51,495 bases of DNA from Desulfogranum japonicum DSM 18378 (GCF_000429945.1 NZ_AUCV01000047.1:1-51495); one strand, 5' to 3'. Shown: positions 42,504 through 51,320, counted from the stretch's first letter. Notes: generated from the sequence alone by a model not told the origin. Program-made: numbers and translations.

Positions 42504-43028
42504 TCACCGAAACACGAACTGTTTTTTTCTTTTTTTTGAAATGATACGGGCCGGAATCCCTACGGCAATGGAGTTGTCCGGAACATCACTGAGTACCACC
42601 GTGTTTGCACCGATATCAACGTTGTCTCCAATGGTTATCGGCCCAAGTATTTTGGCACCTGCGCCGATGTTTACCCGGTTGCCGATTCTGGGTGCTGCCG
42701 TGATGTCCACATTCTTGAGGCCGACAGTAACTCCGTTGCGGAGAACACAATCATCTCCAAAGCTTGCGTAGCCGGAGATAATAATGTCGCCGAAATGGTC
42801 GATGCGGAAATTCCTCCCCACCGGAACTTCGCAGGGCAGTTCAATACCTGTGATAATCTGGATGAGTTTGAAACAGAATTTGTATAGAAAGGAGAAAATT
42901 TTGCGTATGATCAGAGGCTTCAGGCCATAGCGCCATCTGCCAAAGCGGTAGACTACCATCACCCAGAAGCCCTGGCAGCCCCAGTCACCCTGATATGTCT
43001 GTAAGTCCTGGCGGATATTGTCAAACAT
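42504..43028 (-). CDS. Hexapeptide acetyltransferase, serine acetyltransferase-like
   Basis: A 174-residue left-handed beta-helix acyltransferase. The N-terminal QTYQGDWGCQGFWVMVVYRFGRWRYG pattern (shortened) and repeats GYASFGDDCVLRNGVTVGL, IGNRVNIGAGAKILG and IGDNVDIGANTVV identify it. It lies 6 bp after the GT2 gene and next to the hydrolase gene. It probably O-acetylates a sugar of the repeat unit. Confidence 0.87.
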   Translation of the reverse strand: MFDNIRQDLQTYQGDWGCQGFWVMVVYRFGRWRYGLKPLIIRKIFSFLYKFCFKLIQIITGIELPCEVPVGRNFRIDHFGDIIISGYASFGDDCVLRNGVTVGLKNVDITAAPRIGNRVNIGAGAKILGPITIGDNVDIGANTVVLSDVPDNSIAVGIPARIISKKRKKQFVFR

Positions 43029-43034
43029 AATCTT

Positions 43035-44012
43035 TCACCATGGTGCAGGCGGCGAGACGCTGCCAAATTGTGTTTCTTGCAGAGAAGTCTGGATCTTTGC
43101 CATGATGGTGGCCGAGGATTTTCTTTTGGCTGCCCTGTTGTTCCTGCCGGGTATACAGTTGGCAAGATAGCGCAACGCGTGCCAGCACCATTCGACTCCG
43201 GCATTGGCCAGAACAGCTAGCAGACCATAATTTTTTCGGAAGTAGAGCCACTCGCTGCGCATTCTGAAAATCAGAACCTGGGAAGCTGCGGGATCATAAT
43301 CCTTGTCTGTTCGTGTTTTGCTGCAGGCTCCGCCAATGTGGAGGACCTCGGCTTCCGGAATAAAACAGACCTTCCAACCGTCTCTTTTTGCGTTGAGACA
43401 GAGGTCGGTTTCTTCGTAGTAGATGTAAAATCGTTCATCAAACAGACCCGTCTTTTCCAGGAGTTCCCGGCGATACATGGTAAAGGTGCCGGGAACCCAG
43501 TCTACCTCTATAGCGTGGTCGTGGGCAAACCCTCCGAAGTTGTAACGGTTAAGGATATTGGAATCAGGAAACCTGGCACTGATCCCGGTGAGCGTGAGAA
43601 GCTTGTACCAGGCAGTGGGAAAGCGGCGTGCAGATGGATCCAGGTCACCGTCCAGGTTTATCAGCCTGCCGCCACAGATTCCGCACTCCGGACGGGATTC
43701 GAGAAACCTGCGGACGATATAGACCGCATTGTGTTTGATATAGGCATCCGGGTTGAGCAGGAGAATAAAATCTCCGGTCGCTTTTTGCCATGCCTGGTTG
43801 TTGGCGGCTGCGAAACCGCGATTTTCCTGGTTGGCAATGAGCTGTATCTGGGGAAAATCCCTTGCCACCATGTCGGCGGATTTGTCTGCTGAACAGTTGT
43901 CGACGACAAAAATTTCCATTTCCTCTTCGCCGGATTTATCGAGCAGTTCCTGCAGGCATTTGGCTAATATATCCCTGGTATTGTAACTGACAATGATGAC
44001 AGATACTTTCAT
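43035..44012 (-). CDS. Family 2 glycosyltransferase, rhamnosyltransferase (WbbL)-like
   Basis: A 325-residue GT2 enzyme beginning MKVSVIIVSYNTRDIL, with VDNCSADKSADM, LLNPDAYI (metal-binding region), VDWVPGTFTMYRRELLEKTGLFDERFYIYYEETDL (shortened) typical of WbbL-like transferases. The ATG at 44012 has GGAG 6 nt upstream; the frame also opens at a GTG (44018). No membrane helix is obvious except a weak hydrophobic stretch near residue 250. Confidence 0.9.
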   Translation of the reverse strand: MKVSVIIVSYNTRDILAKCLQELLDKSGEEEMEIFVVDNCSADKSADMVARDFPQIQLIANQENRGFAAANNQAWQKATGDFILLLNPDAYIKHNAVYIVRRFLESRPECGICGGRLINLDGDLDPSARRFPTAWYKLLTLTGISARFPDSNILNRYNFGGFAHDHAIEVDWVPGTFTMYRRELLEKTGLFDERFYIYYEETDLCLNAKRDGWKVCFIPEAEVLHIGGACSKTRTDKDYDPAASQVLIFRMRSEWLYFRKNYGLLAVLANAGVEWCWHALRYLANCIPGRNNRAAKRKSSATIMAKIQTSLQETQFGSVSPPAPW

Positions 44013-44039
44013 TGGCACTCCGTTTTTTGCGGTGAATCC

Positions 44040-44492
44040 TTAATTGGTGTGCTCGTTTCTTGTTTCCTGTATCGGCTTCTTTTTGACCATGGTAATGCAG
44101 TTCCACCCATCCTCGTGATTGTAGCTTACCTCATCCATGAAGCTGCGCATGAGAAAGATACCGTACCCGTTTTCCGGGTGACTCTCCAGATCAGGCTCTT
44201 TGATATTGCTGAAATCGAAAGGCTCATTGAAGTCTTTGACTTTGACTATCATGGCTTCTTCATTGAGACTGATCCGTATGATCACATCTTTTTTGCTGTC
44301 TGGATTGGAGCCGTGTTTAACGGCATTGGTGCAGGCCTCGCTGACCACAAGTTCAAGAACAGACAGGAATTTTTTGACTGTCTCTGGTTCTGTTATGTCA
44401 CTGCAGAAGATAGAGCCTGTATTGGCAGCGAATTGGGCTGCAACCCGCACATACCTGGTGGAGGGAGGAAAAGTCAGTTCCAAGGTCTCCAT
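44040..44492 (-). CDS. RsbW-like serine kinase (anti-sigma factor type)
   Basis: A 150-residue HATPase_c_2 protein. The N box is ELVVSEACTNAVKHG (48-61, catalytic Glu52 and metal-binding Asn56), followed by the G1-like VKDFNEPFDF and the G2 box ENGYGIFLMRSFMDEV. Such kinases phosphorylate STAS proteins and bind either them or another partner. The ATG at 44492 has AAGGAGG 6 nt upstream, a perfect site; the longer frame begins at TTG (44513) and is rejected. It directly follows the STAS gene at 44506, its likely substrate. No sigma factor gene is nearby. Confidence 0.92.
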   Translation of the reverse strand: METLELTFPPSTRYVRVAAQFAANTGSIFCSDITEPETVKKFLSVLELVVSEACTNAVKHGSNPDSKKDVIIRISLNEEAMIVKVKDFNEPFDFSNIKEPDLESHPENGYGIFLMRSFMDEVSYNHEDGWNCITMVKKKPIQETRNEHTN

Positions 44493-44505
44493 ACTGGCCT
44501 CCTTC

Positions 44506-44841
44506 TCAACCAAAACTTTTCACGGCCTCTTCTGCGGAGTCGTAGATATCAAAAACCCTGTGCAGGCGGACTATCTCTATCAGGGGACGAATATTGTCCG
44601 TGATGCAGGCCAGTTTGATATCACCCTCATACTGGCGGAACTGGCGCAAAGCTGAGACAATGCACCCCAGTCCGCTACTGTCGACAAAAGAAACATTGCC
44701 GAAATCAAGCACTATCTTGATGTTTCCCTCATCTGCGAGTCGGGACATGGCATTGCGAAATTCCTGGACAGTGTCAGCCTCCAGACGGTCATCGATTCTG
44801 ACCCGGGTGACGTCTCCAACCTGACTGCTTTGTATGGGCAT
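44506..44841 (-). CDS. STAS-domain protein (anti-anti-sigma type)
   Basis: A 111-residue STAS protein with the phospho-acceptor segment VDSSGLGC (Ser55 or Ser56). Family members are inactivated by RsbW-type kinases and reactivated by PP2C phosphatases; the gene for such a kinase follows 13 bp downstream, and the PP2C regulator is at 39491. The start has AGGAG 8 nt upstream. Confidence 0.92.
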   Translation of the reverse strand: MPIQSSQVGDVTRVRIDDRLEADTVQEFRNAMSRLADEGNIKIVLDFGNVSFVDSSGLGCIVSALRQFRQYEGDIKLACITDNIRPLIEIVRLHRVFDIYDSAEEAVKSFG

Positions 44842-44857
44842 GATTTTTCTCCTATGG

Positions 44858-46234
44858 TTACCAGCGGTTGATAAGGGTTTTGCAAATAACCTTGATATCC
44901 CCGACTAGGCTGCGGTTGGCTGCAAAGAAGCGCTCGGTTATCTCCTCCTGGAAATCTCCCTCCGCAATATTTTCGGCTTCGGAAAAATAAAAAATTCCTG
45001 GCAGGTAGTTGGCAAAGTCGTCAAAGAGTATTTTGCCCTCTGCCGTCGCCTGCAGGGGTTTGTTGCCAACCAGGTCAAGTCTGCCGTTGAGAACCTGGGG
45101 AAGGAGAAAAACCTTGTCCATGGCAAGTCCCCTGGCGATTTTGGCAAGAAACGATGCCGTTGTAACGGTATATCGGTCAACTGTCAGCGCTTTTCCATCG
45201 GCCAGGAGGATACTGTTTTTCTCCTGATACCAGTTGCCGCTGTTTTTCAGCAAAAGCCGTAACAGAGTGGCCGGAAGAATGGCCAGAACATAGAGAATCA
45301 GGGATAAACACCAGTGAAGCACCATTTTGAGCGGCTGATTCCTTTTTGTGTTGCGGATGCCAGAAAGAAGATGCTGGTCCACGAACTGGAACGCTTTGCC
45401 GCTTTCCGCCGAAATGGCCATATTACTCTGGATGATCTTTTCCCTGATGGTCAGGTCTGCACCAATGTAGGTGTTATCAAGTATGATGGAGTGTGAAATC
45501 ACGGTGCCGGAATCAATGATGACATTATTGCCCATAATAGCCATCGGACCGATCTCACATCCTTTTCCGATCTGCACGTTGTTGCCCAGGAGGATGGGTT
45601 TGCTGATTTTGGCAGTTTTCGGTATGGCGACGTTTCTCCCTATATACACGCCCTCTTCATTGTTGTAGCCCGGCAGAATGTATTGGTGGGCATCCTGGGA
45701 GAGAATATCCATGGACAAGGTCAAAAGATTACTGATTCCCTGAAGTGGATTGATGCTCAGATGCAGCCCCTCAGCAGCTTTGAGGATGACTGGAGGACCA
45801 CTCTCCCCCTGGAAGCGTATCGCACCACTGTCGCAGCATAGTTCGGTTGTACCGCCTTGGGGATCAAACAACTTTTCATACGTACCATTCTTGTCAAATC
45901 TGACAAAGAAGAAACCATCCAGGATCAGCAGGGGGGAGCCACCGGAAAACCCGCTGTTTTTCTTGAGAATATCCTCCAGACAATCGTTTTCCTTCATCGC
46001 GCTGTAGGAGATTTCCACCCCCCAGCGGTTGCCGGTGCTGAAGTAGTCTTCTATTGTGTTATCAGGGCAGTCAAAGACAAATCGCACCTTGTCTGCTCCG
46101 CATAGAATGCAGAACTCCAACAGATATTCAAGCAGGGGCTTGTTGCAGAGCGGGATCATGGCTGGATGGTACACCGGCACCAGCTCGCGCAACCAGCTGC
46201 ATTTTGCCTCGCTGATACGTATAAGTCCTTTCAT
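44858..46234 (-). CDS. Nucleotidyltransferase-like/beta-helix/decayed sugar-transferase fusion
   Basis: A 458-residue multi-domain protein. The N-terminus (1-125) resembles sugar-phosphate nucleotidyltransferases (PLCNKPLLEYLLEF) but lacks the GxGxRxxPxT signature, so catalysis is doubtful. Hexapeptide repeats follow (about 195-290, YIGRNVAIPKTAKIS, IGKGCEIGPMAIMGNN). A membrane stretch (about 310-330) leads to a C-terminal part that mimics the end of polyisoprenyl-phosphate sugar transferases: LLPQVLNGRLDLVGNKPL against the family's LPQLxNVLxGxMSLVGPRP. The catalytic core of that family is absent. The ATG at 46234 is preferred over a TTG at 46255. It lies between the two STAS genes. Confidence 0.75.
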   Translation of the reverse strand: MKGLIRISEAKCSWLRELVPVYHPAMIPLCNKPLLEYLLEFCILCGADKVRFVFDCPDNTIEDYFSTGNRWGVEISYSAMKENDCLEDILKKNSGFSGGSPLLILDGFFFVRFDKNGTYEKLFDPQGGTTELCCDSGAIRFQGESGPPVILKAAEGLHLSINPLQGISNLLTLSMDILSQDAHQYILPGYNNEEGVYIGRNVAIPKTAKISKPILLGNNVQIGKGCEIGPMAIMGNNVIIDSGTVISHSIILDNTYIGADLTIREKIIQSNMAISAESGKAFQFVDQHLLSGIRNTKRNQPLKMVLHWCLSLILYVLAILPATLLRLLLKNSGNWYQEKNSILLADGKALTVDRYTVTTASFLAKIARGLAMDKVFLLPQVLNGRLDLVGNKPLQATAEGKILFDDFANYLPGIFYFSEAENIAEGDFQEEITERFFAANRSLVGDIKVICKTLINRW

Positions 46235-46251
46235 TGTGATAGTTCCGTTGA

Positions 46252-46590
46252 TCAATTTTCGGAAAAGGAATCGATCGCTTCCTCCGTGGTGGAGAAGAGC
46301 TGGAAGATCTGATCTGCCCTGGTGATCTCAAAGAGCATGCGTACCTGGTCATTGACGGCTGCCAGTCTGATGTCTTTGCCTGCACTGATGGTCCGTTTCA
46401 GGATGCGCAGCAGAATACCGAGGCCGGAACTGTCGATGAACTCAAGGTCGGTGCAGTCAAAGACAAAATTCGGTTTACTGTCCATCCAGGTGTCAAAGGA
46501 CTGCAGCAGTTCATATTCCGCCTCCATATCCAGCCGCCCGCTGAGGCCGACCACCAGAACTGTACCAACACGTTGCTCCGAGTATTGCAT
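46252..46590 (-). CDS. STAS-domain protein (anti-anti-sigma type)
   Basis: A 112-residue STAS protein with FIDSSGLGIL (Ser54 or Ser55 as phospho-acceptor). It differs clearly from the STAS protein at 44506 and is not a simple recent duplicate. It may be a second substrate of the kinase at 44040, or act on the neighbouring biosynthetic enzymes. An AGGA site lies 8-9 nt before the ATG. Confidence 0.92.
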   Translation of the reverse strand: MQYSEQRVGTVLVVGLSGRLDMEAEYELLQSFDTWMDSKPNFVFDCTDLEFIDSSGLGILLRILKRTISAGKDIRLAAVNDQVRMLFEITRADQIFQLFSTTEEAIDSFSEN

Positions 46591-46608
46591 GACAGAATCC
46601 TGTTAAGG

Positions 46609-48705
46609 TTAATAGGCTCCCTTTCCGGTGAGAACTGCCGGAATGGTTTTGAGAAGAATAATGATATCTTTGAAAAAGCTGGAACTCTGGATGTACTCCA
46701 TGTCCAGCTGCACCTGACCGGAAAAGGGGATGTCACTTCTCCCCGAGACCTGCCATATACAGGTGATTCCAGGGGTTATATGCAGCCTTTTTCGTTGTTC
46801 CAGGGTATATTCCGCAACTTCGACAGGCAGTGCCGGTCTCGGACCGACCAGGCTCATGTCGCCTTTGAGGACGTTGACCAGTTGAGGTAACTCATCTATG
46901 GAGAATTTGCGGATAAACCTGCCTATTCTGGTTACCCTCGGGTCGTTTTTCATCTTGAAGATAACACCGTCTCCGGATTCGTTATCAGCCATGAGTTCTT
47001 CCTTTATTTTGTCGGCGTTCATCACCATGGAGCGAAACTTGAAAAAAACAAAATGTCGGCCGTCTTTTCCCACTCTGATCTGGCTGTAGAAGATCGGTCC
47101 GGGATCTTCCCTGTAAATCAGGGCAGCAACAATCAGGAAGAGAGGGGAGAGGAGAACCAGCATGAGTACGGAGACGGAGATATCCAAAAGACGTTTGAGA
47201 AAATAGGAAAAACCGACGGTAAACCGCCAGACCGCCATTTTCGCCCGACGCGGACTGGAAGGATGGTGGGTGGTGGCAGCCTCTATCCGCTCAATCAGCT
47301 GTTTTCTTTTTTCAGCATCATTGATCACCGGTTCTCCATTGACCGGCTCAGTGGAATCCTCAGCAGAGAGCCGGCCCGGATAGATTTTCCAGCGCATGAC
47401 CCGAAAGAGGAAGAGGGGGTTGCCTATTACATAACGTCTCCACATCCTGCCTGGTTCCTGGAGCATGCGATACACCCACTCAAGGCCGATTTCTCTCAGC
47501 CATCGAGGGGCTCTCTTTGTTCTTTCCGAGTAGAAGTCGAAAAGGCCGCCCACGCCCATGAGGATATTGGGTGTAAGTTGTTCCCTGTGCGTACTGATCC
47601 ATTTTTCCTGGAGCGGAGCCCCAAAGGCAACCAGGAGAATTTCAGCTCCTGAGTCATTGATGGCCGCGATGACCTTTTCACTCTCTGTCTCCCTGTCGAA
47701 ATAGCCGTGGTGGGTGCCGGCAATGCTCACCCTGTACACCTCGGCAAGTCTGGCAGCCATCTGTTCGGCGACCTGGGGCCTCCCCCCGAGAAGGAACAGG
47801 GAATATCCATTGGCTGCTGCCATTTCGCAGAGATAAGGGAGCATGTCGGTGCCGTTGACATTTTCCTTCAGTGGGGTTTGCAGCATGTTACCGGCAAGAA
47901 CGAGGCCGATGCCGTCCGGAAGTACCAGATTTTCCCTGTGTAAAATCTGAAAGTAGTCGCGGTCGCTGAAGATTTTGTTGAGGCAGTCAGCATTGACGAA
48001 AAAAATGGATCGTCTTTCTTTGTTTGTGATCGTCTCTTGGATTGCTCCAATGGCTTCAACCATGGTCATGTTGGCGATCTTCAGACCAAAGAGTTCAAGC
48101 GTGTCGAGTTCAATCCTTTCTTTACTCTGGAAAAAGATTGCCGGTATGGTTCGCAGGAGCAGGAGCATATCAAACACAGGGCTCTTTTTGAACATATACT
48201 CCCATTCAATTGCCTCTTCTCCTTCGTGTGCAATTTTACTTGCCCGCCTCACGTAACTGAGAGAAAAAACACCGGGATTGATGGTGCTGATATAGGCCTG
48301 TTTCTGCCCCCTGGGACCCCCGGATAATTTTCTGCTTTCCGGACCTACCAGAGCCAGTTGTCCAGAGAGGACGTGATAAAAAAGAGCCAGTTTTTTCAGC
48401 AATGGCCGGGGGGTATTAAAGGTGTAGATGGTCAGCGGTTTTGCGTTGGCTCCGGCAACCGTTTGCGGGTGAAAAACCCTTTTGCCGCGGGTAATTTTGC
48501 GGATGAGGAAAACAACGTGGACCGGCAGGGTGAAGAAGAGCAGAACCGGAATGGTGACAAGCAATTCCACAAAGCGGTTGAGGAGCAGGCCGAAAAGGGC
48601 AATGCTTCGAAAGAGAAAACGCCGCCTCTTCGCTTTTCTTGCATCCTGGGCACCACTGTGGCGCTTGATTAGCCGTTCAAGTTTTTTGATACGCTTCTGT
48701 GTCAT
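46609..48705 (-). CDS. Fused sugar transferase: decayed PGT-WecG/TagA-active PGT
   Basis: A 698-residue fusion. Residues about 30-205 resemble a polyisoprenyl-phosphate sugar transferase (membrane stretch, LSGQLALVGPESRKL, INPGVFSL, LLLLRTIPAIFF) but lack the catalytic Asp-Glu region. Residues about 210-400 are a WecG/TagA/CpsF glycosyltransferase (FVNADCLNKIF, LPDGIGLV, FLLGGRPQVAEQMA, VAFGAPLQEKWI, VGGLFDFYSERTKRAP). Residues about 490-698 form a complete PGT: a membrane helix, FKFRSM, KFSIDELPQLVNVLKGDMSLVGPRP (shortened) and ITPGITCIWQVSGR. The C-terminal unit should load the first sugar-phosphate on undecaprenyl phosphate and the middle unit the second sugar. Confidence 0.9.
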   Translation of the reverse strand: MTQKRIKKLERLIKRHSGAQDARKAKRRRFLFRSIALFGLLLNRFVELLVTIPVLLFFTLPVHVVFLIRKITRGKRVFHPQTVAGANAKPLTIYTFNTPRPLLKKLALFYHVLSGQLALVGPESRKLSGGPRGQKQAYISTINPGVFSLSYVRRASKIAHEGEEAIEWEYMFKKSPVFDMLLLLRTIPAIFFQSKERIELDTLELFGLKIANMTMVEAIGAIQETITNKERRSIFFVNADCLNKIFSDRDYFQILHRENLVLPDGIGLVLAGNMLQTPLKENVNGTDMLPYLCEMAAANGYSLFLLGGRPQVAEQMAARLAEVYRVSIAGTHHGYFDRETESEKVIAAINDSGAEILLVAFGAPLQEKWISTHREQLTPNILMGVGGLFDFYSERTKRAPRWLREIGLEWVYRMLQEPGRMWRRYVIGNPLFLFRVMRWKIYPGRLSAEDSTEPVNGEPVINDAEKRKQLIERIEAATTHHPSSPRRAKMAVWRFTVGFSYFLKRLLDISVSVLMLVLLSPLFLIVAALIYREDPGPIFYSQIRVGKDGRHFVFFKFRSMVMNADKIKEELMADNESGDGVIFKMKNDPRVTRIGRFIRKFSIDELPQLVNVLKGDMSLVGPRPALPVEVAEYTLEQRKRLHITPGITCIWQVSGRSDIPFSGQVQLDMEYIQSSSFFKDIIILLKTIPAVLTGKGAY

Positions 48706-48723
48706 GGCATTCCCAGGGGGACC

Positions 48724-50100
48724 TCAGTCGGTAAGAACGGTATCTGCAGGAATGCGGAATTCTCCTGCACCGGTCTGCTTCACCTTCACCCGACCCCGAA
48801 CCGTGACCCCTTTCTCAAAAAAGACCCTGCCTTGAATCTCGAGGGATTCTGCATCGACAAGGGAGAGAGAGGCTGGATCGGCGAACCAGTTTTTTAACTC
48901 GTTGTCAGCCATGAATCCCCCTCTGAACGATACCTCTGGGAGGAAGGGAAGTTTGGCCGGGCGCTGCGGATTGGGAAGAATCTCAAACTCTTGGTTGAGG
49001 AGAAATGCATCTGACTGCAGGATTAAAAGATCCTTCATTTTTTTCACAGGGAAGAAACGACTTCTGGGAACTCTTATGGCTGCCGGTTTCCTGAATGAGC
49101 CCATGGCGGCACCCATTGCCGTCTCTATCTGGATGACAGGGTGGCCGAGGACGGTCTTGGGATTGAGGATGGTGGGAATATGCAGGCTGTTGCTTGTGAT
49201 CAGATCCCGAATTGCCTCCATGTCGATCCACAGGTTGTTGGTGTTGAAATAGCGAAAGGTGTTGATGTCCTGGAATTCCGCCTCATGTTCCGGTTCCACC
49301 TGGGCAATTTCCAGCAGGCCGGGGTGCCCATTGATAAAGGCAGGAGCCCCACCCTTGATATCAACCGGCGTTTTACGGGTCACTTCCATCATAAAGTCGT
49401 GGCCATTGTCGATCATCATGCCAAGAATGGCCGGAGAAATGTCGGCGCAGAGGTTGTCGATGTTGGAGATAAAGACCCAGCGATAACCCAGCTGAAGCAG
49501 CTTGTCGAGAAGTCCTGATTCGTAGAAGCTGATATAAAAGTCTCCGTGTCCGGCCGGGCACCAATCTTCTTCTCCACCCGTATCCAGTGGAGACATCCCT
49601 TTGACCAGCAGACGGGGGTACTCGTTCTGGATGAAGTTGAGAATCATCAGCGGGGTGCGACCGACTATTTCCTTAGTCACTTCGTTGGTGAAAAAGGAAT
49701 TCATCAGAACCAGCGGAATTTCTACCTTAAAACAATCGTTAAGGTGCATGATCCGCTGCATGCAGATGTCAAGAAAACTGCGTCCGTTTTTGGCTTCCAC
49801 AAAGCACTTCGGTATTGCACCGCCCATGGAGGTGGAACGTCCTCCATTGAGTTTGATTACAACTGCATGCTCCAGATGGTTTTCGCCGATTTTCTTATAC
49901 TGACGGAAGGTATCCTGATTCTCATCTATCTGTTGTACATCTGCATCACCAAAGGGAATGATATCATTCCAGCGCAGTTGTTCTGTATTGACGACCCCGT
50001 CAATGATTGATTCCCTGCAGGAGAGAAAGTGGGCGATAGCTCCGGGAGAAACGCCTCTCTCTGCCATCTTTTTTTTGATCTCTTCGGTGTTCATGGCCAT
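48724..50100 (-). CDS. UTP-glucose-1-phosphate uridylyltransferase, UDPGP family
   Basis: A 458-residue enzyme of the eukaryotic-type UDPGP family. The nucleotide-binding loop is KLNGGRSTSMGGAIPKCFVE, a variant of LNGGLGTSMGCxGPKS; FISNIDNLCADI holds the metal-binding region; NTNNLWIDMEAI and RVPRSRFFPVKKMKDLL are family-typical. It makes UDP-glucose from UTP and glucose-1-phosphate, the activated sugar for the locus. It is the first gene of the polysaccharide run. The start has a poor ribosome site; the second ATG two codons on is equally possible. No clear promoter was found upstream. Confidence 0.88.
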   Translation of the reverse strand: MAMNTEEIKKKMAERGVSPGAIAHFLSCRESIIDGVVNTEQLRWNDIIPFGDADVQQIDENQDTFRQYKKIGENHLEHAVVIKLNGGRSTSMGGAIPKCFVEAKNGRSFLDICMQRIMHLNDCFKVEIPLVLMNSFFTNEVTKEIVGRTPLMILNFIQNEYPRLLVKGMSPLDTGGEEDWCPAGHGDFYISFYESGLLDKLLQLGYRWVFISNIDNLCADISPAILGMMIDNGHDFMMEVTRKTPVDIKGGAPAFINGHPGLLEIAQVEPEHEAEFQDINTFRYFNTNNLWIDMEAIRDLITSNSLHIPTILNPKTVLGHPVIQIETAMGAAMGSFRKPAAIRVPRSRFFPVKKMKDLLILQSDAFLLNQEFEILPNPQRPAKLPFLPEVSFRGGFMADNELKNWFADPASLSLVDAESLEIQGRVFFEKGVTVRGRVKVKQTGAGEFRIPADTVLTD

Positions 50101-50492
50101 CTGCTGTATACCTTGTTGTGGGCTGTCAGGTGCAGATTACGTTGCATGGGTGCTTGAAGTGTTCAGAAAGAGGCCTCCCGTGGGTCCGAATACTCAAGAG
50201 TAAAGCGAATCTTCAAGAAGGTTTCAGTTGCCTGAAAATAAAGTACAAAAGGGAGGGCCTTGAAAAACTGTATCACATGGAGGAACAATCGTACAAGGAA
50301 TAAAACGATGGCCGTCTTTCCTGTTAAGGATTTGAAAAGACTGTTTAATTTGATTGTGGGTTGGAATTCACTCCAGGGGGCTAAGTCAATTTTTGCAGGG
50401 AGGGTAGTGATTGTTTACTGTGCGCAGCAATGCGAGCTTTTTAGGGGCGCGGAAAATAATAAATATCCAAAAATTGCGTAGGATATCGGTTT

Positions 50493-50557
50493 GGTAACAT
50501 CGTCGCGTCAATGGTTCCATACTGACCGTATTGAGCCAATGGCGCGACGATGTTACC
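50493..50557. repeat. 65-nt near-perfect palindrome
   Basis: The first 15 bases GGTAACATCGTCGCG pair perfectly with CGCGACGATGTTACC at the other end. Continuing inward, about 28 of 31 positions can pair (two of them G-U), up to a tiny loop around 50525. No T-run follows on either strand, so it is not a normal terminator. Confidence 0.8.
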
Positions 50558-50794
50558 GAGTTGAGAGACAAGCAAGATTGGAAAATGTATTTTTTTCGTG
50601 ACCCTAAGTTCAGCTGACAGCATTTGTGTGTAGTTACCCAGCGCATATGCATTGACACTGACTCGTCACTGGTCTGTATTTTCTTGGTGTCACTCCAAAC
50701 TGGCAGGACAGGCAGGGACAGAATATCTGGCTTCACTCTTTGGAAGACTCTGTTAGGATATCTACTTGGGAAACCGCGATTATGCAAAGATGGG

Positions 50795-50811
50795 GTCTGT
50801 GATCAGTTACA
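50795..50811 (+). repeat. Dispersed repeat GTCTGTGATCAGTTACA
   Basis: These 17 bases equal the reverse complement of 14502-14518, the left arm of the inverted repeat beside the MASE3 gene. No second arm is visible nearby. Confidence 0.4.
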
Positions 50812-51014
50812 TGTTTTTTGATCTGAGTCGAAGAAAGCACTTATTATAGAGAAGAAAAATAGAGGAAACAATCACTTCCCGGATATACTATTTGGCACAT
50901 TCAGCCTGATCTATAATGGTGAGGTGATACAGGTAGCTGGATAAAGGGGCTTAGCCTGACTGCTATACACCAAATAACGGTAATAATTGTTGTGAGAATG
51001 AGGTGTCAAAATAG

Positions 51015-51320
51015 ATGAAATTTAATTCCAACTCAACGATCAAAATTTTGTTATGGGTATATGGTATAACGATTGGTTTGTCGGTTATTGTTGCTAATCT
51101 TGTATTTGGCTCATTCGTTTCAGGAGAAGTATTTAGCTTTTTTGATCGTATTCTTTTGCCCATGATATGTGGTATTATTGTAGGGCCTCTGGGTTGCTTA
51201 ATTGTCAGTCTAATGTTGAAAGTAATGAAGAAATATCGAGTTTTACCTGCCATGTTCTCAGCATTATTGGTGAATATAGGAATTCTTTTTATAGTATTTA
51301 CCCTTTTCGTAGGCGGATGA
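51015..51320 (+). CDS. Small three-helix membrane protein, unknown
   Basis: A 101-residue protein with three hydrophobic helices (about 9-31, 43-68 and 78-99) and little else. I recognise no family. The composition, with Lys/Arg on the expected inner side and a GAGGTG about 11 nt upstream, supports a real gene. The neighbourhood is gene-poor and AT-rich, so it may be recently acquired. Confidence 0.6.
   Translation: MKFNSNSTIKILLWVYGITIGLSVIVANLVFGSFVSGEVFSFFDRILLPMICGIIVGPLGCLIVSLMLKVMKKYRVLPAMFSALLVNIGILFIVFTLFVGG

Larger units (their letters stand above)
50101..51014. other. Long gene-free region with palindromes
   Basis: Nine hundred bases without a convincing gene; open frames here have no family resemblance and no ribosome sites. 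It holds the 65-nt palindrome at 50493-50557, and a copy of the TGTGATCAGTTACA repeat at 50795-50811. A TATAAT at 50912-50917 could be the -10 box for the small gene at 51015, without a well-spaced -35. Confidence 0.6.

Noticed and set aside
50386-50787. Minus-strand open frame of 133 codons
   Set aside because: It runs through the 65-nt palindrome, has no ribosome site and no similarity to known proteins.
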